Assembly (NCBI RefSeq): GCF_000003605.2
Contig: NW_003133345.1
Location: 362,554 to 377,639 of the forward strand
DNA: 15,086 bases
Source of the DNA: Saccoglossus kowalevskii
Lineage: Eukaryota > Hemichordata > Enteropneusta > Harrimaniidae
Direction: 5' to 3'
The notes under the pieces were generated by a model, which had not been told where the DNA came from, did not search any database, and was given only the letters and a program-made list of their open reading frames with translations. Shown in pieces: positions 7,677 to 15,086 of this stretch (its first letter is position 1; every line of letters begins with the position of its first letter). The translations under genes and the position numbers were made by a program.

Positions 7677-10600
7677 CTGCATGAGAGAAAAAACAAAATG
7701 GAGGTATTTTATTTTGAATCGTGACAACAGTTATTCATTTCAATTCGGTTAATTCGCGTGCACGTAACACTATTTTGTTAAACGATTACTGATTTCTCAT
7801 CCTTGCCTCCCAACGTATTATTGAATTAATTTTCTCACCCGTATCGTTCTCTACGATGACATCAGTAACTGTTGTAGCGTCGTCACCGTCCACATTTTCA
7901 CATTTCCCATTATCTTCATTGACATCTGCTGCACTTGCAGTTGAATTAACACCGCCATCTCGTGTCTGCTCCAGTTGTATACTTTCATCTTTATCTTCAA
8001 GTGACCCACCTTGACTTGGTACACTGTGCCTGGTCCACCATGTCATACGTATCAACTAGTAAAAACAAAACAAAATGATTTATGAATTTGATGACATAAC
8101 TGTGGTTCAAATGCTTTTGGGGTGTTTTTTTTCATTACACTAATGATGTTTATGCTAGTAGTTGCAGTCTGTGCAGAGTATTTTAAGAAGTGCTCCAATA
8201 ATTTTCCTCGTCTCAGAGAGGTCCATCATCCGTCCTCCCCCAACGATTAACAGGTGCTTGTCGAATGTTAAGTTGCTCTTATGTTTGTCATTATAACAAA
8301 ATAACAGTTCACCCCTTCATCGAATACTGTAAAACATGTCTTTTTAGCTAGCATGTTATTTTAGCTAATTTAGCTAATCTGTAATTTCGCTAATACAAGA
8401 TGTAGCTAACTTAACATAAAGTATATTCTCACGGGAAGACACTTTAGCTGAATTAAGATTCTGTTAATTCATGCCAAGAGTCAAATCCGCTAAAATTGCA
8501 TGCAGTTATTTCAACGTGTTCTACATTATTTTTGAGAAGTGCTCCAATAATTGTCCTCGTCTCAGAGAGGTCCATCATCCGCCCTCTCTCAACGATGAAC
8601 AGGTGCTTGTCGAATGTTAAGTTGCTCTTTTATTTTTCATTACAAAATAACAGTTTACCCCATACCCCAGTTTTGGTAAAAATTATTGGAATCATAGTTC
8701 AATCAAAGTTACTTAACTGTTAGAAGTTTGGTCCTACCTGTTCTTTTGGCTGTGGCTTTGTGAGGAAACTTACAATCACTATGACAAACAATGTTATTAA
8801 AAATAAAATAATCGCGAAATGTAGAAAATGTATCTTGGACAAATAAAACGGTCGTGTGTCCGGCTCGCCGCAGCTGGGGCCTTGGTACACAAACGATAAC
8901 ACCATGCGAGTGACACCTAGGACCAAACCAACCATCAGTCCCCAAAATGCTCCCTGTAAATAAATTCAGAAGTATTTATTAAGCGTGTCATTCTGCTGGA
9001 CAAATTACAATAATTATTATAAACTGAAGAATAATGTTTAATTATGAATTATGGTGGTCGTTGTACGTGTGCGTTCGTCTTTTGTGTACATAACCAAACG
9101 TATTTGACCCTAGCGCCTGTACGTGAGCCAGCTTGTGCACGGCCATATACTAGTAGTCACTGCGGGCGCTGTTCACCGCACGCTACTAATATTTCGTGTG
9201 GCCCGTTAATGGGCGCGATCAGGCATTGATCCCACATGTTTTGTTCTTTGTGACGTGGCGGTCATAAAGGCGATGTTTTCTTTATTCAAACAACAATTAT
9301 GGTAATGTCAATTGCAACCAGAGTAGACATTTGTCTGAATAATGTAAAATGCATTGCATTGCTATGTATTCAAATGCAATATTTATTTGGTAATTGTGGT
9401 AAGCATATATGGTAAGCATAAACGCAAAACTAGCATAATCCAATGCATCACGTGCAACGATGGCGCACATAATTCAGCAATGATATTACACTCTAATTAT
9501 GCACAAATCCAGACCCCATAATATACAAAATGTATGAAGTCGCAAGACGATATGTTTAAACTTGATTCTACCTTACTGCTGGCCGATGATTTGCAGACCA
9601 TGGTTTGATCAAATACACAATTTACTATAAAATGTTATAAAATGTATGTCACTTTTATGTGTATTCCATTGTGCAGCCACAATGGCATAATTTGCTTATA
9701 TTTGAATAATATGTATACGTAATAGGATTACGTAATCTATGCAAATATATGAAAGTAAAATTATGTACAGATATAATTCATTGAGTGTTGCCTAAGTATG
9801 AATGAATTTAGTTTGAGAATGAAAAGACCAAATTACTAAATTTCGTCAAGAAATTCTTGATGAAAAGCATAATGAGCATACGTAATATAGTAATGTCGTA
9901 TTTGTATAAAGTTTGAATGCAATTGAAGTAAGTTTGAATTGGAAACACTCGGAAACATATTGTTGATGTTCCTTCATGAAGAACATCGTCACTCGTCACT
10001 CGACACACACCTGTTCATTTATCCGTCCCCATGAGATAGCCAATATAAAACACGCAGTCATCGGGGGTGAAATGTGCGAGTTAACACTCTGCAGATAGAC
10101 GAACAGCTGCCCGCCTCCATACGTCTCCATATATGGCAACCACAGAATGGCAATAGTTACCATAAGCAACGTCCATAATCTGAATAAAAAGATATGCGAT
10201 TACATGTAATATACGTTGTATGGCAATAATAACAACGACAGGTGCCCATAACCTGAATAAAATATAGTTTTCACTTTACATGTTTTCTCCTCATAGAGGA
10301 GGTCATGGGTACCTGGAAAGCTGAATAAAAAAATGCGAACGCACGTAGTCTTTTATAATGCAGACATTGTAGAACAACATTTACCATTGTGGGTGCCAGG
10401 TAACCTGAATAAAGAAGAATGTGTATGCATGTTGTCTCTCGTATCGCAGGTATTGGCAGTGGGGAATTGCATGACACAATTGGTTGAAATAATCGTCCCA
10501 TTTACAAAATTAATATTCATGAGCAATGAAAACTTTGTCTTTTCAGTAAACTTGTGCCAACATTCATTCCGTAGCACATATTATAGTCTAAATTGACTGG

Positions 10601-13600
10601 TTCTATCGCTACGAGCTGGAAAAAATAATCGAAAACTGATGTAAAAATGTTTTTGAGACACGTTTTTGATCACTCCAACAAACTGTTGAAAGTAACCAAA
10701 AGTTTTTTCTTTACCGTGATCATAGCAAGTTACAAAATTCATGGAGAATGCAGAGGCACGTTTATATTTTCCTTTAGTACTATTGCTCAAAATTGCTCAA
10801 AATGTTTTCAGTAACTTTTATTCGTAACAAGTTACCTAATTAGTATGCATTTCGAGATACCATTGTGTGTGCATGCGCAGTTTGAAATGGAACAGTTTTG
10901 AACGCAATAAAATCACGCGTAGAACTCGGGCTCCAGCAAGAAATTGTGGCGTTAAACTGGTTGTCGGTTGAATAGTTTTACAATAGACATAATTTTAGAG
11001 CCTGTATTTTTCTGTGTGATGTTTCTAAGTTTTGTTGAAAATTATTCTGTAAAGAAATCGCTGAAATTATTTAATCCATTCGTAAAAGAGACTCTGTTGC
11101 TTCGATGATGGCCTACGGACTGACTTATAGAAATAATTACCAGTGTCATGAGAATGCGTGTTTCTTTATGAATTGATTAGTATACATCCCATAATTTCTC
11201 AGCGTGACGTGACATGACGTAGCACTGCAATAGAGCTAACAAAAATCTCCGTTGGTCACGGAGGCAAAATGAAAGTTCGTAGAGCGTGTTTTAAAGGGAC
11301 ATTTGTGTTGATAAACATTGATTTTCCCACAATCCAATGCGCTCTTGTAATGGTAATCACAAGTATGAGATTTGACTCGGCTTGGGTGCGACTTACACTG
11401 ATTACCGCCGGTGACTCCTTCGATATCTTCCAATCACCGAAAATACGTCTTAGTTTGTACTAGTTGACCTACGCAACAGTCAAAGTCGCCATCTTTGTTC
11501 ATATGAGACCCACATATCTTGCGCACGCGTGGCGCGACGACTACCGCCCTTTAACATGAATGTGTTTTTTTTTCAACATGGCCTAATACATTATGTATGC
11601 AACAAACGCGGGCATATGTGTGTAATCAACTCGTAACCTCTGACCTTCCAATCAGCATTTCCTCTTTGTTGGACGCATTTGGCCTCATCTTCTTCCATAT
11701 ATCAAGAGTGAATACAGTGCTGGCGCTGTTGAAGATAGAGGTCAGTGAACTCATAACTCCTGCCAGCATGGCGGCCAGTAGTAGTCCTTTCAATCCTGTA
11801 GTGAGAACATTATGTAGTAAACCTTGAACTTTTGAATTATATTTAAGTTGTTTATATCAAAAACAGATACATACAATTAATATATGCTTCTATACTGGCC
11901 ACTATTGAGTGATCCATAATGTATTATCAAATGTAAATGAATGAATGTAAATGAAGAGACTATGTTATTTTTATTGTGGTTAAATCGAAAGAGACATTTG
12001 TAAAATACAAATGTAAATGAATATTTGAAAGAAACTGTGGTGTTCTCAAGCTGGTTCTTCTAGTTTTGTAGCGTATTCACGTATTCGTTATATTTCAGCC
12101 AAACATGACTGAAACACCTTTCCGCCCCTGTCAGCCATATAATTATGTATGTCCCACCAGGGTTACTAAAAAGAGCCGTAGTCTCACCTGTTGGCATAAG
12201 ATCCAATATTAGATATGGATAAGCGTAGTTAGAACAGCCACCCGAATTGTCGCATCGCTCTTTGCACACTTCACTATCCACACATGCCACTGTGTCTGGG
12301 GGGAAGAAAACACACCATCCTCAATAAGCAATCTAGACAAAAAAGTGTGGAGCGAAAATAGTTCATGGCTTGTCCATTGGTTGGCGGTAAGTGGTCGATT
12401 GGTTGGTTGGTTGGTTTATTATCATGTGTTCGTTTCATTCATGTGTTTAGAAACCCGGGCTACATGTGCCTGTGAAAGTCCACAGAAATAGTTCACGAAA
12501 TAGATCATGCACCTTATTTTTGAATGTACATGTTATGCACAGCGAATATCGATGTATGTTTCAGATGATTTAATTTCACCAGATTCGTTCACCAGGGAAA
12601 ATTGCCAGTAGTTATAATTAGTGGTCGTGTTACAAAATATTGATTTAAATTATCTGATATAAGGAGTTATCTTTTAGAAATTCTGTGGTACTTGAATCAA
12701 ACTTTCACGGCCCATGTTTTTGTTCTCTATAACGTTCGGGCGACTTATAGCTCTGAGGTCTTACACACGATTGCGTGCAGAGAACGATAGTAGTTTTACC
12801 TGTATAAAATATTCTGGCCATCATTCCGGGCCATACCATTAAGAACATGGCGGTGAGTTTTACGTATCCACCTAATATAGTGCCTGCCTTGGCGTGGAGT
12901 ATATTCTTGGCTGCAAGACACCGCTGCACCATCACCTGTGGGAATATTTTTTGCAACACGCCTAGAGTTATAAAAAACACTGACTAAGACTGATATTTTT
13001 TCAGATAACTTTGACGTCGTTTCTTACATTTTGGTCACGGCAATAATTAATTCACCGATATCACAGTCAAGTAATTTCTAAACAGCACACGTAAAGCGCC
13101 ACACTCGTCTTCAAGTTGCATCGCGCGTTTTCGTGTGAACAAACAAACATACAAATGTATACGTTGCGTGGATTCCCTATCGAACACGACGCAGAGGAAG
13201 GATTGTAACTCTTTATGGTAGCGATGGCGGGGAAAAAAAGAAACCACTGTGCAAATTAGATACTGTGCAAAATTAGAAAAAATTACAGTCTTGATTTTAT
13301 TGATTTTAGAAGGTTTGTATTTTTGCCACCTTTGGTTTGTTTGTCAGCAAACTCAACAAGTTCAGGAAAAAGTTCACCGGGGCCTTTGAGACCGAATACC
13401 AACCGAATGGATTTTAGGAGAAATCTGGATCCGGTTGCAATGAAAACCGGATGTTTTGGAATGGTTCTTCACCATTGCCAGTCAATGTCAGAACAGGTAC
13501 TTTGAAGCTGTGGTTGAGAGTTGTTAGTAATTATGCAGATGTCCGTAGTCGTGCACGAGATGTGAACCACTGTAGTTGGTAACGTTCAGGTACATACGAT

Positions 13601-14530
13601 TTTAGAGACATAACTTTATATTCTGGTGGAGTGACAATACCATATAATAGGTAATATTCCGTTTACTGTGAGATCTCGCGTAGTTGTTGGAAAGTCTGCC
13701 GCAAAATTCTTATCTTTCGAAGCGGAATATAGCGTTGATAACTTTACAAAATTGAACATGATGTGTATATAGCACCACGGTTACTAAAAAAGATAACCGT
13801 GATAGCACATTATTAAGCGTGGAAATACTCCAAAATAGTTTCGCGTTTGTCCAATCCTGCGCTATATTTTGACCTTTGTTTATCCTGTTTTTACGTTCAA
13901 TTTCATGCATAACGCGGGATCTCGCGGTGAACAGAAAATGTTCTATTATACTCTTTTCTTCATGAGTTAATAGTTTTTCAGATGATTTAGTGCGTTCACT
14001 ATGTGCCTTATTCCATAAATTGTGTCTTCCCTGCATTTGTTTCGATGTTCCGTGGAATCACCGACACTAATAGATTCGTTGATGACACGGCCTACCTGGT
14101 TAACGCACCAAAAGTAAATCCCAAGAATATGAATACCAAACAGCACGCCTGGCCATGGCATACTGCTGTCAACAGAACGGAATATATGCCATGCATCGTC
14201 CGTGGGCACACCACACGAGGTATTGCCAGCTAACGTCATATTAGGAATAGCGTTCATATACTCGTTTTGGAAAGTGGAATAGCTACCAACTTCTATCCAA
14301 CCTGTGAACAAGACGGATGAAGTGTTCTTTAGTCCACTTTTGTTTTGTTTTGTTTTGTTTTGTTTCACTTTGCTCTAATGAAATGCAATAATATACGACA
14401 GAAAGCAATGAAAGAGCGCCATCTGATGATACTATTTGTTTTTACTTACTTAATAACATCAAGATACATGCGCCGGACAACATGATAAACGCCTGAAAGG
14501 CATCCGTATGCATCACCGCAGTCAAGCCAC
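7459..14530 (-). CDS. SLC5A-like: SLC5 family Na+/solute symporter, gene 2 (exons 7-15, 5' part off window)
   Basis: Exons 14530-14450, 14301-14096, 12935-12800, 12295-12188, 11795-11645, 10179-10011, 8953-8738, 8055-7839 and 7676-7459 join without a frame break into about 500 codons ending GYFG and TGA. Numbering exons by alignment to gene 1 gives 15 in total, the count I recall for human SLC5A1. Seen in order: [10 protein letters not shown], a glycosylation sequon NTS at the SGLT1 N248 position, [18 protein letters not shown]321 equivalent in GYVKL, four loop cysteines at the C345/351/355/361 positions, [16 protein letters not shown] with both Na2 serines, YLQSV with the Q457 equivalent, GAFWGL, an acidic Ser/Thr-rich cytoplasmic tail and a last helix. 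Changes: Y290 to Phe, T287 to Gly, S389 to Gly, D294 to Asn. Probably functional; substrate unknown. Confidence 0.94.
7839..8055 (-). CDS. Gene 2 exon 14 (acidic cytoplasmic loop)
   Basis: 217 nt between TACTAG| and ACGG|GTGAGA, phase 0 in, phase 1 out. Starts LIRMTWW, matching LYRLCW of SGLT1, then becomes rich in Asp, Glu, Ser, Thr and Asn, as expected for the long loop before the last helix. The end was chosen because GTGAGA gives the phase exon 15 needs. The frame stays open past it to a TAA at 7786-7788. Confidence 0.88.
8181..8315 (+). repeat. Direct repeat D, copy 1
   Basis: About 135 bp: GAAGTGCTCCAATAATT, CCTCGTCTCAGAGAGGTCC, ACAGGTGCTTGTCGAATG, ending AATAACAGTTCACCCC. Near-identical to copy 2 at 8529-8661. 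Confidence 0.92.
8529..8661 (+). repeat. Direct repeat D, copy 2
   Basis: Copy of 8181-8315 in the same orientation about 345 bases away, with scattered substitutions and a small indel near its right side. Confidence 0.92.
8738..8953 (-). CDS. Gene 2 exon 13
   Basis: 216 nt, 72 codons, between TTTACAG| and CAG|GTAGGA, phase 0/0. Encodes [13 protein letters not shown], a loop with GPSCGEPD, a helix [10 protein letters not shown] and the membrane exit [11 protein letters not shown]. Confidence 0.95.
8954..10010 (-). other. Gene 2 intron 12
   Basis: 1057 bases. A GC- and CpG-rich patch (about 9048-9230) stands out in AT-rich DNA; its left side, GGTGGTCGTTG..CGTGTGCG, loosely resembles an R2 end. 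Beyond it only AT-rich DNA with a short direct repeat GGTAAGCATA (about 9398-9421). Confidence 0.65.
10011..10179 (-). CDS. Gene 2 exon 12
   Basis: 169 nt between TTATTCAG| and CAG|GTGTGT, phase 2 in, phase 0 out. Encodes [28 protein letters not shown] (Gln at the Q457 position) and the helix ending WGRINEQ. Three acceptor-like copies of its 5' end lie upstream in intron 11. Confidence 0.94.
10180..10415 (-). repeat. Array of four acceptor-like modules at exon 12
   Basis: TTTATTCAG on the minus strand occurs with its AG at 10181-10180 (the real acceptor), 10254-10253, 10322-10321 and 10406-10405. The first two are followed by ATTATGG and GTTATGG; the last two by CTTTCCAGGTACCCA and GTTACCTGGCACCCA. 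The second copy also repeats the start of exon 12, reading [12 protein letters not shown] against [12 protein letters not shown]. Confidence 0.8.
11247..11263. repeat. Short perfect hairpin
   Basis: CTCCGT-TGGTC-ACGGAG, a 6-bp stem with a 5-base loop, about 30 bases outside the R2 element. Function unknown; could be chance. Confidence 0.5.
11295..11550 (+). mobile_element. R2 element, TTAA-flanked
   Basis: 256 bp between TTAA at 11291-11294 and 11551-11554. The right end, read inverted, is AGGGCGGTAGTCGTCGCGCC, matching the left end of the nested copy at 2983. Its own left end is AGGGACATTTGTG, explained by a loss of about 27 bp inside the left inverted repeat. Confidence 0.75.
11645..11795 (-). 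CDS. Gene 2 exon 11 (Na2 serines)
   Basis: 151 nt between CTACAG| and AAG|GTCAGA, phase 1 in, phase 2 out. Encodes [16 protein letters not shown], with Ser at the S392 and S393 Na2 positions and Gly at S389, then [13 protein letters not shown] and the loop ending LIGR. Confidence 0.95.
11796..12187 (-). other. Gene 2 intron 10
   Basis: 392 AT-rich bases with ATGTAAATGA at 11931-11940, 11945-11954 and 12011-12020. Nothing else seen. Confidence 0.75.
12188..12295 (-). CDS. Gene 2 exon 10 (cysteine-rich loop)
   Basis: 108 nt between CCCCCCAG| and ACAG|GTGAGA, phase 1/1. Encodes [18 protein letters not shown] and YAYPYL. The four cysteines fall exactly on C345, C351, C355 and C361 of human SGLT1, so the loop disulphides are probably kept. 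Confidence 0.95.
12296..12799 (-). other. Gene 2 intron 9
   Basis: 504 bases. Only a GGTT microsatellite (12399-12417) is distinct. Confidence 0.75.
12399..12417. repeat. (GGTT)n microsatellite
   Basis: About four and a half GGTT units on the plus strand within intron 9. Confidence 0.9.
12800..12935 (-). CDS. Gene 2 exon 9
   Basis: 136 nt between CCCACAG| and ACAG|GTAAAA, phase 0 in, phase 1 out. Encodes [16 protein letters not shown] (Lys at the K321 position) and [11 protein letters not shown]. Confidence 0.95.
13286..13468 (-). other. Unrecognised open fragment, coding-like
   Basis: 61 open codons between TGA (13469-13471) and TAA, without an ATG. The peptide includes [17 protein letters not shown] and [17 protein letters not shown], balanced in composition unlike the lysine- and phenylalanine-rich chance ORFs nearby, and the stretch is GC-richer than its flanks. 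I do not recognise a family. It could be a decayed inserted gene piece or chance. Confidence 0.25.
13650..13943 (+). mobile_element. R1 element, complete, TA-flanked MITE
   Basis: 294 bp flanked by TA (13648-13649 and 13944-13945). Left end GGTAATATTCCGTTTACTGT, right end inverted GAACATTTTCTGTTCACCGC. These pair with the two ends of the 14581-14936 copy. TA duplication and short internal sequence fit a Tc1/mariner-type non-autonomous element. It carries a 26-bp foldback insertion (13776-13801). Confidence 0.85.
13776..13801. mobile_element. 26-bp foldback insertion with 7-bp target duplication
   Basis: Perfect 8-bp inverted ends CACGGTTA / TAACCGTG around a 10-base A-rich centre, flanked on both sides by ATAGCAC (13769-13775 and 13802-13808). 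Other R1 copies have a single AGCAC at this place, so it is an insertion into the repeat. Confidence 0.7.
14096..14301 (-). CDS. Gene 2 exon 8
   Basis: 206 nt between TTCACAG| and CAG|GTAGGC. Encodes [17 protein letters not shown], an extracellular loop with sequons NMT and NTS, HIFRS, MPWPG and GIYFWCVNQ. In human SGLT1 the last motif reads TLWYWCTDQ, so T287 is Gly, Y290 is Phe and D294 is Asn here. Confidence 0.95.
14302..14449 (-). other. Gene 2 intron 7, with TTTTG repeat
   Basis: 148-base intron, one of the shortest here. It contains about five TTTTG units (14338-14365), which read CAAAA in the transcript starting some 35 bases before the exon 8 acceptor. Confidence 0.85.
14450..14530 (-). 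CDS. Gene 2 exon 7 (GGLTAV motif)
   Basis: 81 nt between TTTCAG| and TTAA|GTAAGT, phase 1/1. Encodes [12 protein letters not shown] and the rest of the helix. It is the direct counterpart of gene 1 exon 7 and the most 5' exon of gene 2 seen here. Confidence 0.93.
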
Positions 14531-14580
14531 CTGAAACAAATTGCGTTAGACGAAATTGCAATATAGGGTAAATACTAGTA

Positions 14581-14936
14581 GACCATTTTCCCGTTCACTG
14601 CGAGATCCCGTATTATGCGTGAAATCGAACGTAAAAACATGAAAAACACAGGTCGTAGCATCGTAGTGGCGACAAACATCGCGAAGTATTCGACAAACGC
14701 GAAATTATTTAGGGGATATTTCCATGCTTAATAATGTGCAGTACACATTTGATAATGGTCAAATTCGATGAAGTAAAGGTATTCAAACGCAATATTCCCC
14801 TGTCTAAGATCGGCCTTTTGGTGTGAGCTACGAAATAAAAAAAATCGAGTTCAAAATCGTTCGATTTTTGCGGCAAGCGTTCGGCGCTCGTCTTTCACGC
14901 AACTCGCAAGATCTCGCAGTTGACGGGAAAATCACC
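14581..14936 (-). mobile_element. R1 element, complete, TA-flanked MITE
   Basis: 356 bp flanked by TA at 14579-14580 and 14937-14938. Left end GACCATTTTCCCGTTCACTG, right end inverted GGTGATTTTCCCGTCAACTG, both continuing CGAGATC. It is the longest R1 copy here and serves as reference for the truncated ones. It is inverted relative to the copies at 6851 and 7054. Lies in the intron upstream of gene 2 exon 7. Confidence 0.88.
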
Positions 14937-14966
14937 TAATAAAATTGTCGGTGAAAACTTTCAATG

Positions 14967-14998
14967 CCCCCCCCCCCTCCACACACACACACACACAC
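14967..14998. repeat. C-run and (CA)n microsatellite
   Basis: Eleven C followed by T, then CC and about nine CA units. Likely length-variable. From here to the window end (15086) nothing else is seen; exon 6 of gene 2 must lie further right. Confidence 0.93.
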
Positions 14999-15086
14999 CC
15001 GTAAACGGTAAATGTGTATTGGGTGTATAAAGAAACGAACATTATTTTCGGCTCTGGCGGAAACAGACACTGACGAGCTTGAAAAG

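Larger units (their letters stand above)
8056..8737 (-). other. Gene 2 intron 13
   Basis: 682 bases mostly made of a direct duplication (8181-8315 and 8529-8661). The spacer between the copies is rich in TTAGCTAA-like words (about 8343-8425). Confidence 0.8.
10180..11644 (-). other. Gene 2 intron 11
   Basis: 1465 bases with duplicated acceptor modules next to exon 12 (10180-10415), a perfect short hairpin (11247-11263) and an R2 element (11295-11550). The 10333-10596 and 10271-10501 ORFs overlap the duplicated modules and are not convincing genes. Confidence 0.75.
12936..14095 (-). other. Gene 2 intron 8
   Basis: 1160 bases containing a complete R1 element (13650-13943) and an open, coding-like minus-strand fragment (13286-13468). 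The remainder is AT-rich without recognised content. Confidence 0.7.

Noticed and set aside
7448-7684. 78-codon plus-strand ORF
   Set aside because: It is exactly antisense to gene 2 exon 15, whose minus-strand reading gives a typical SGLT C-terminus.
7786-7838. Donor at AATCA|GTAATC as the end of exon 14
   Set aside because: It would leave two bases, while exon 15 needs one; GTGAGA at 7838 gives the correct phase and a stronger site.
11269-11463. Plus-strand ORF sharing a peptide pattern (FVL.NID.PT.QCA) with the ORF at 2912-3115
   Set aside because: Both lie in R2 copies, so the likeness is from the repeat. Most differences between them change the amino acid, so there is no sign of selection on a protein.

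Overview
The window is animal nuclear DNA. It is AT-rich, has short exons bounded by GT/AG introns, and carries small inverted-repeat transposons. The intron density, the repeats and the divergence from human suggest an invertebrate, perhaps a marine deuterostome such as a hemichordate, echinoderm or cephalochordate. That placement is an impression only. I see no bacterial, viral, CRISPR or RNA-gene features.

The genes are two head-to-tail members of the SLC5 sodium/solute symporter family (SGLT type), both on the minus strand. Gene 2 is upstream in transcription and has lost its 5' part off the right edge. Exons 7-15 are here (14530 down to the stop at 7459) and encode about 500 residues, from the GGLTAV motif to the final transmembrane helix. 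Gene 1 follows about 1.24 kb downstream. Its start codon is at 6217, exons 1-7 run down to 125 (about 207 residues), and the rest lies off the left edge. All 15 exon positions have consensus splice sites and matching phases, so neither gene looks broken in the part visible. Exon 7 is the only exon seen in both genes; it has the same length (81 nt) and phases in each, and 20 of 28 residues agree, so the genes are old tandem duplicates.

Placed on human SGLT1 without gaps through the key segments, gene 1 keeps the equivalents of N78 and E102 but has Thr at H83. Gene 2 keeps W291, K321, Q457, S392, S393 and the C345/C351/C355/C361 cysteines, but has Phe at Y290, Gly at T287, Gly at S389 and Asn at D294. 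Both are probably working transporters whose substrate preference may differ from glucose.

Non-coding DNA is dominated by short non-autonomous elements. Family R1 (294-356 bp, TA target sites, inverted ends ATTTTCYGTTCA-like) has copies near 2.9-3.3, 6.85-7.35, 13.65-13.94 and 14.58-14.94 kb. Families R2 and R3 (TTAA target sites, GGCGG-type ends) have copies near 3.0, 11.3-11.55, 2.7 and 5.0 kb. The most unusual details are small: an array of four acceptor-like modules at exon 12, a triplicated 17-bp unit at the exon 6 donor, and a 26-bp foldback insertion with a perfect 7-bp target duplication inside an R1 copy. I found no clearly new multi-gene system.
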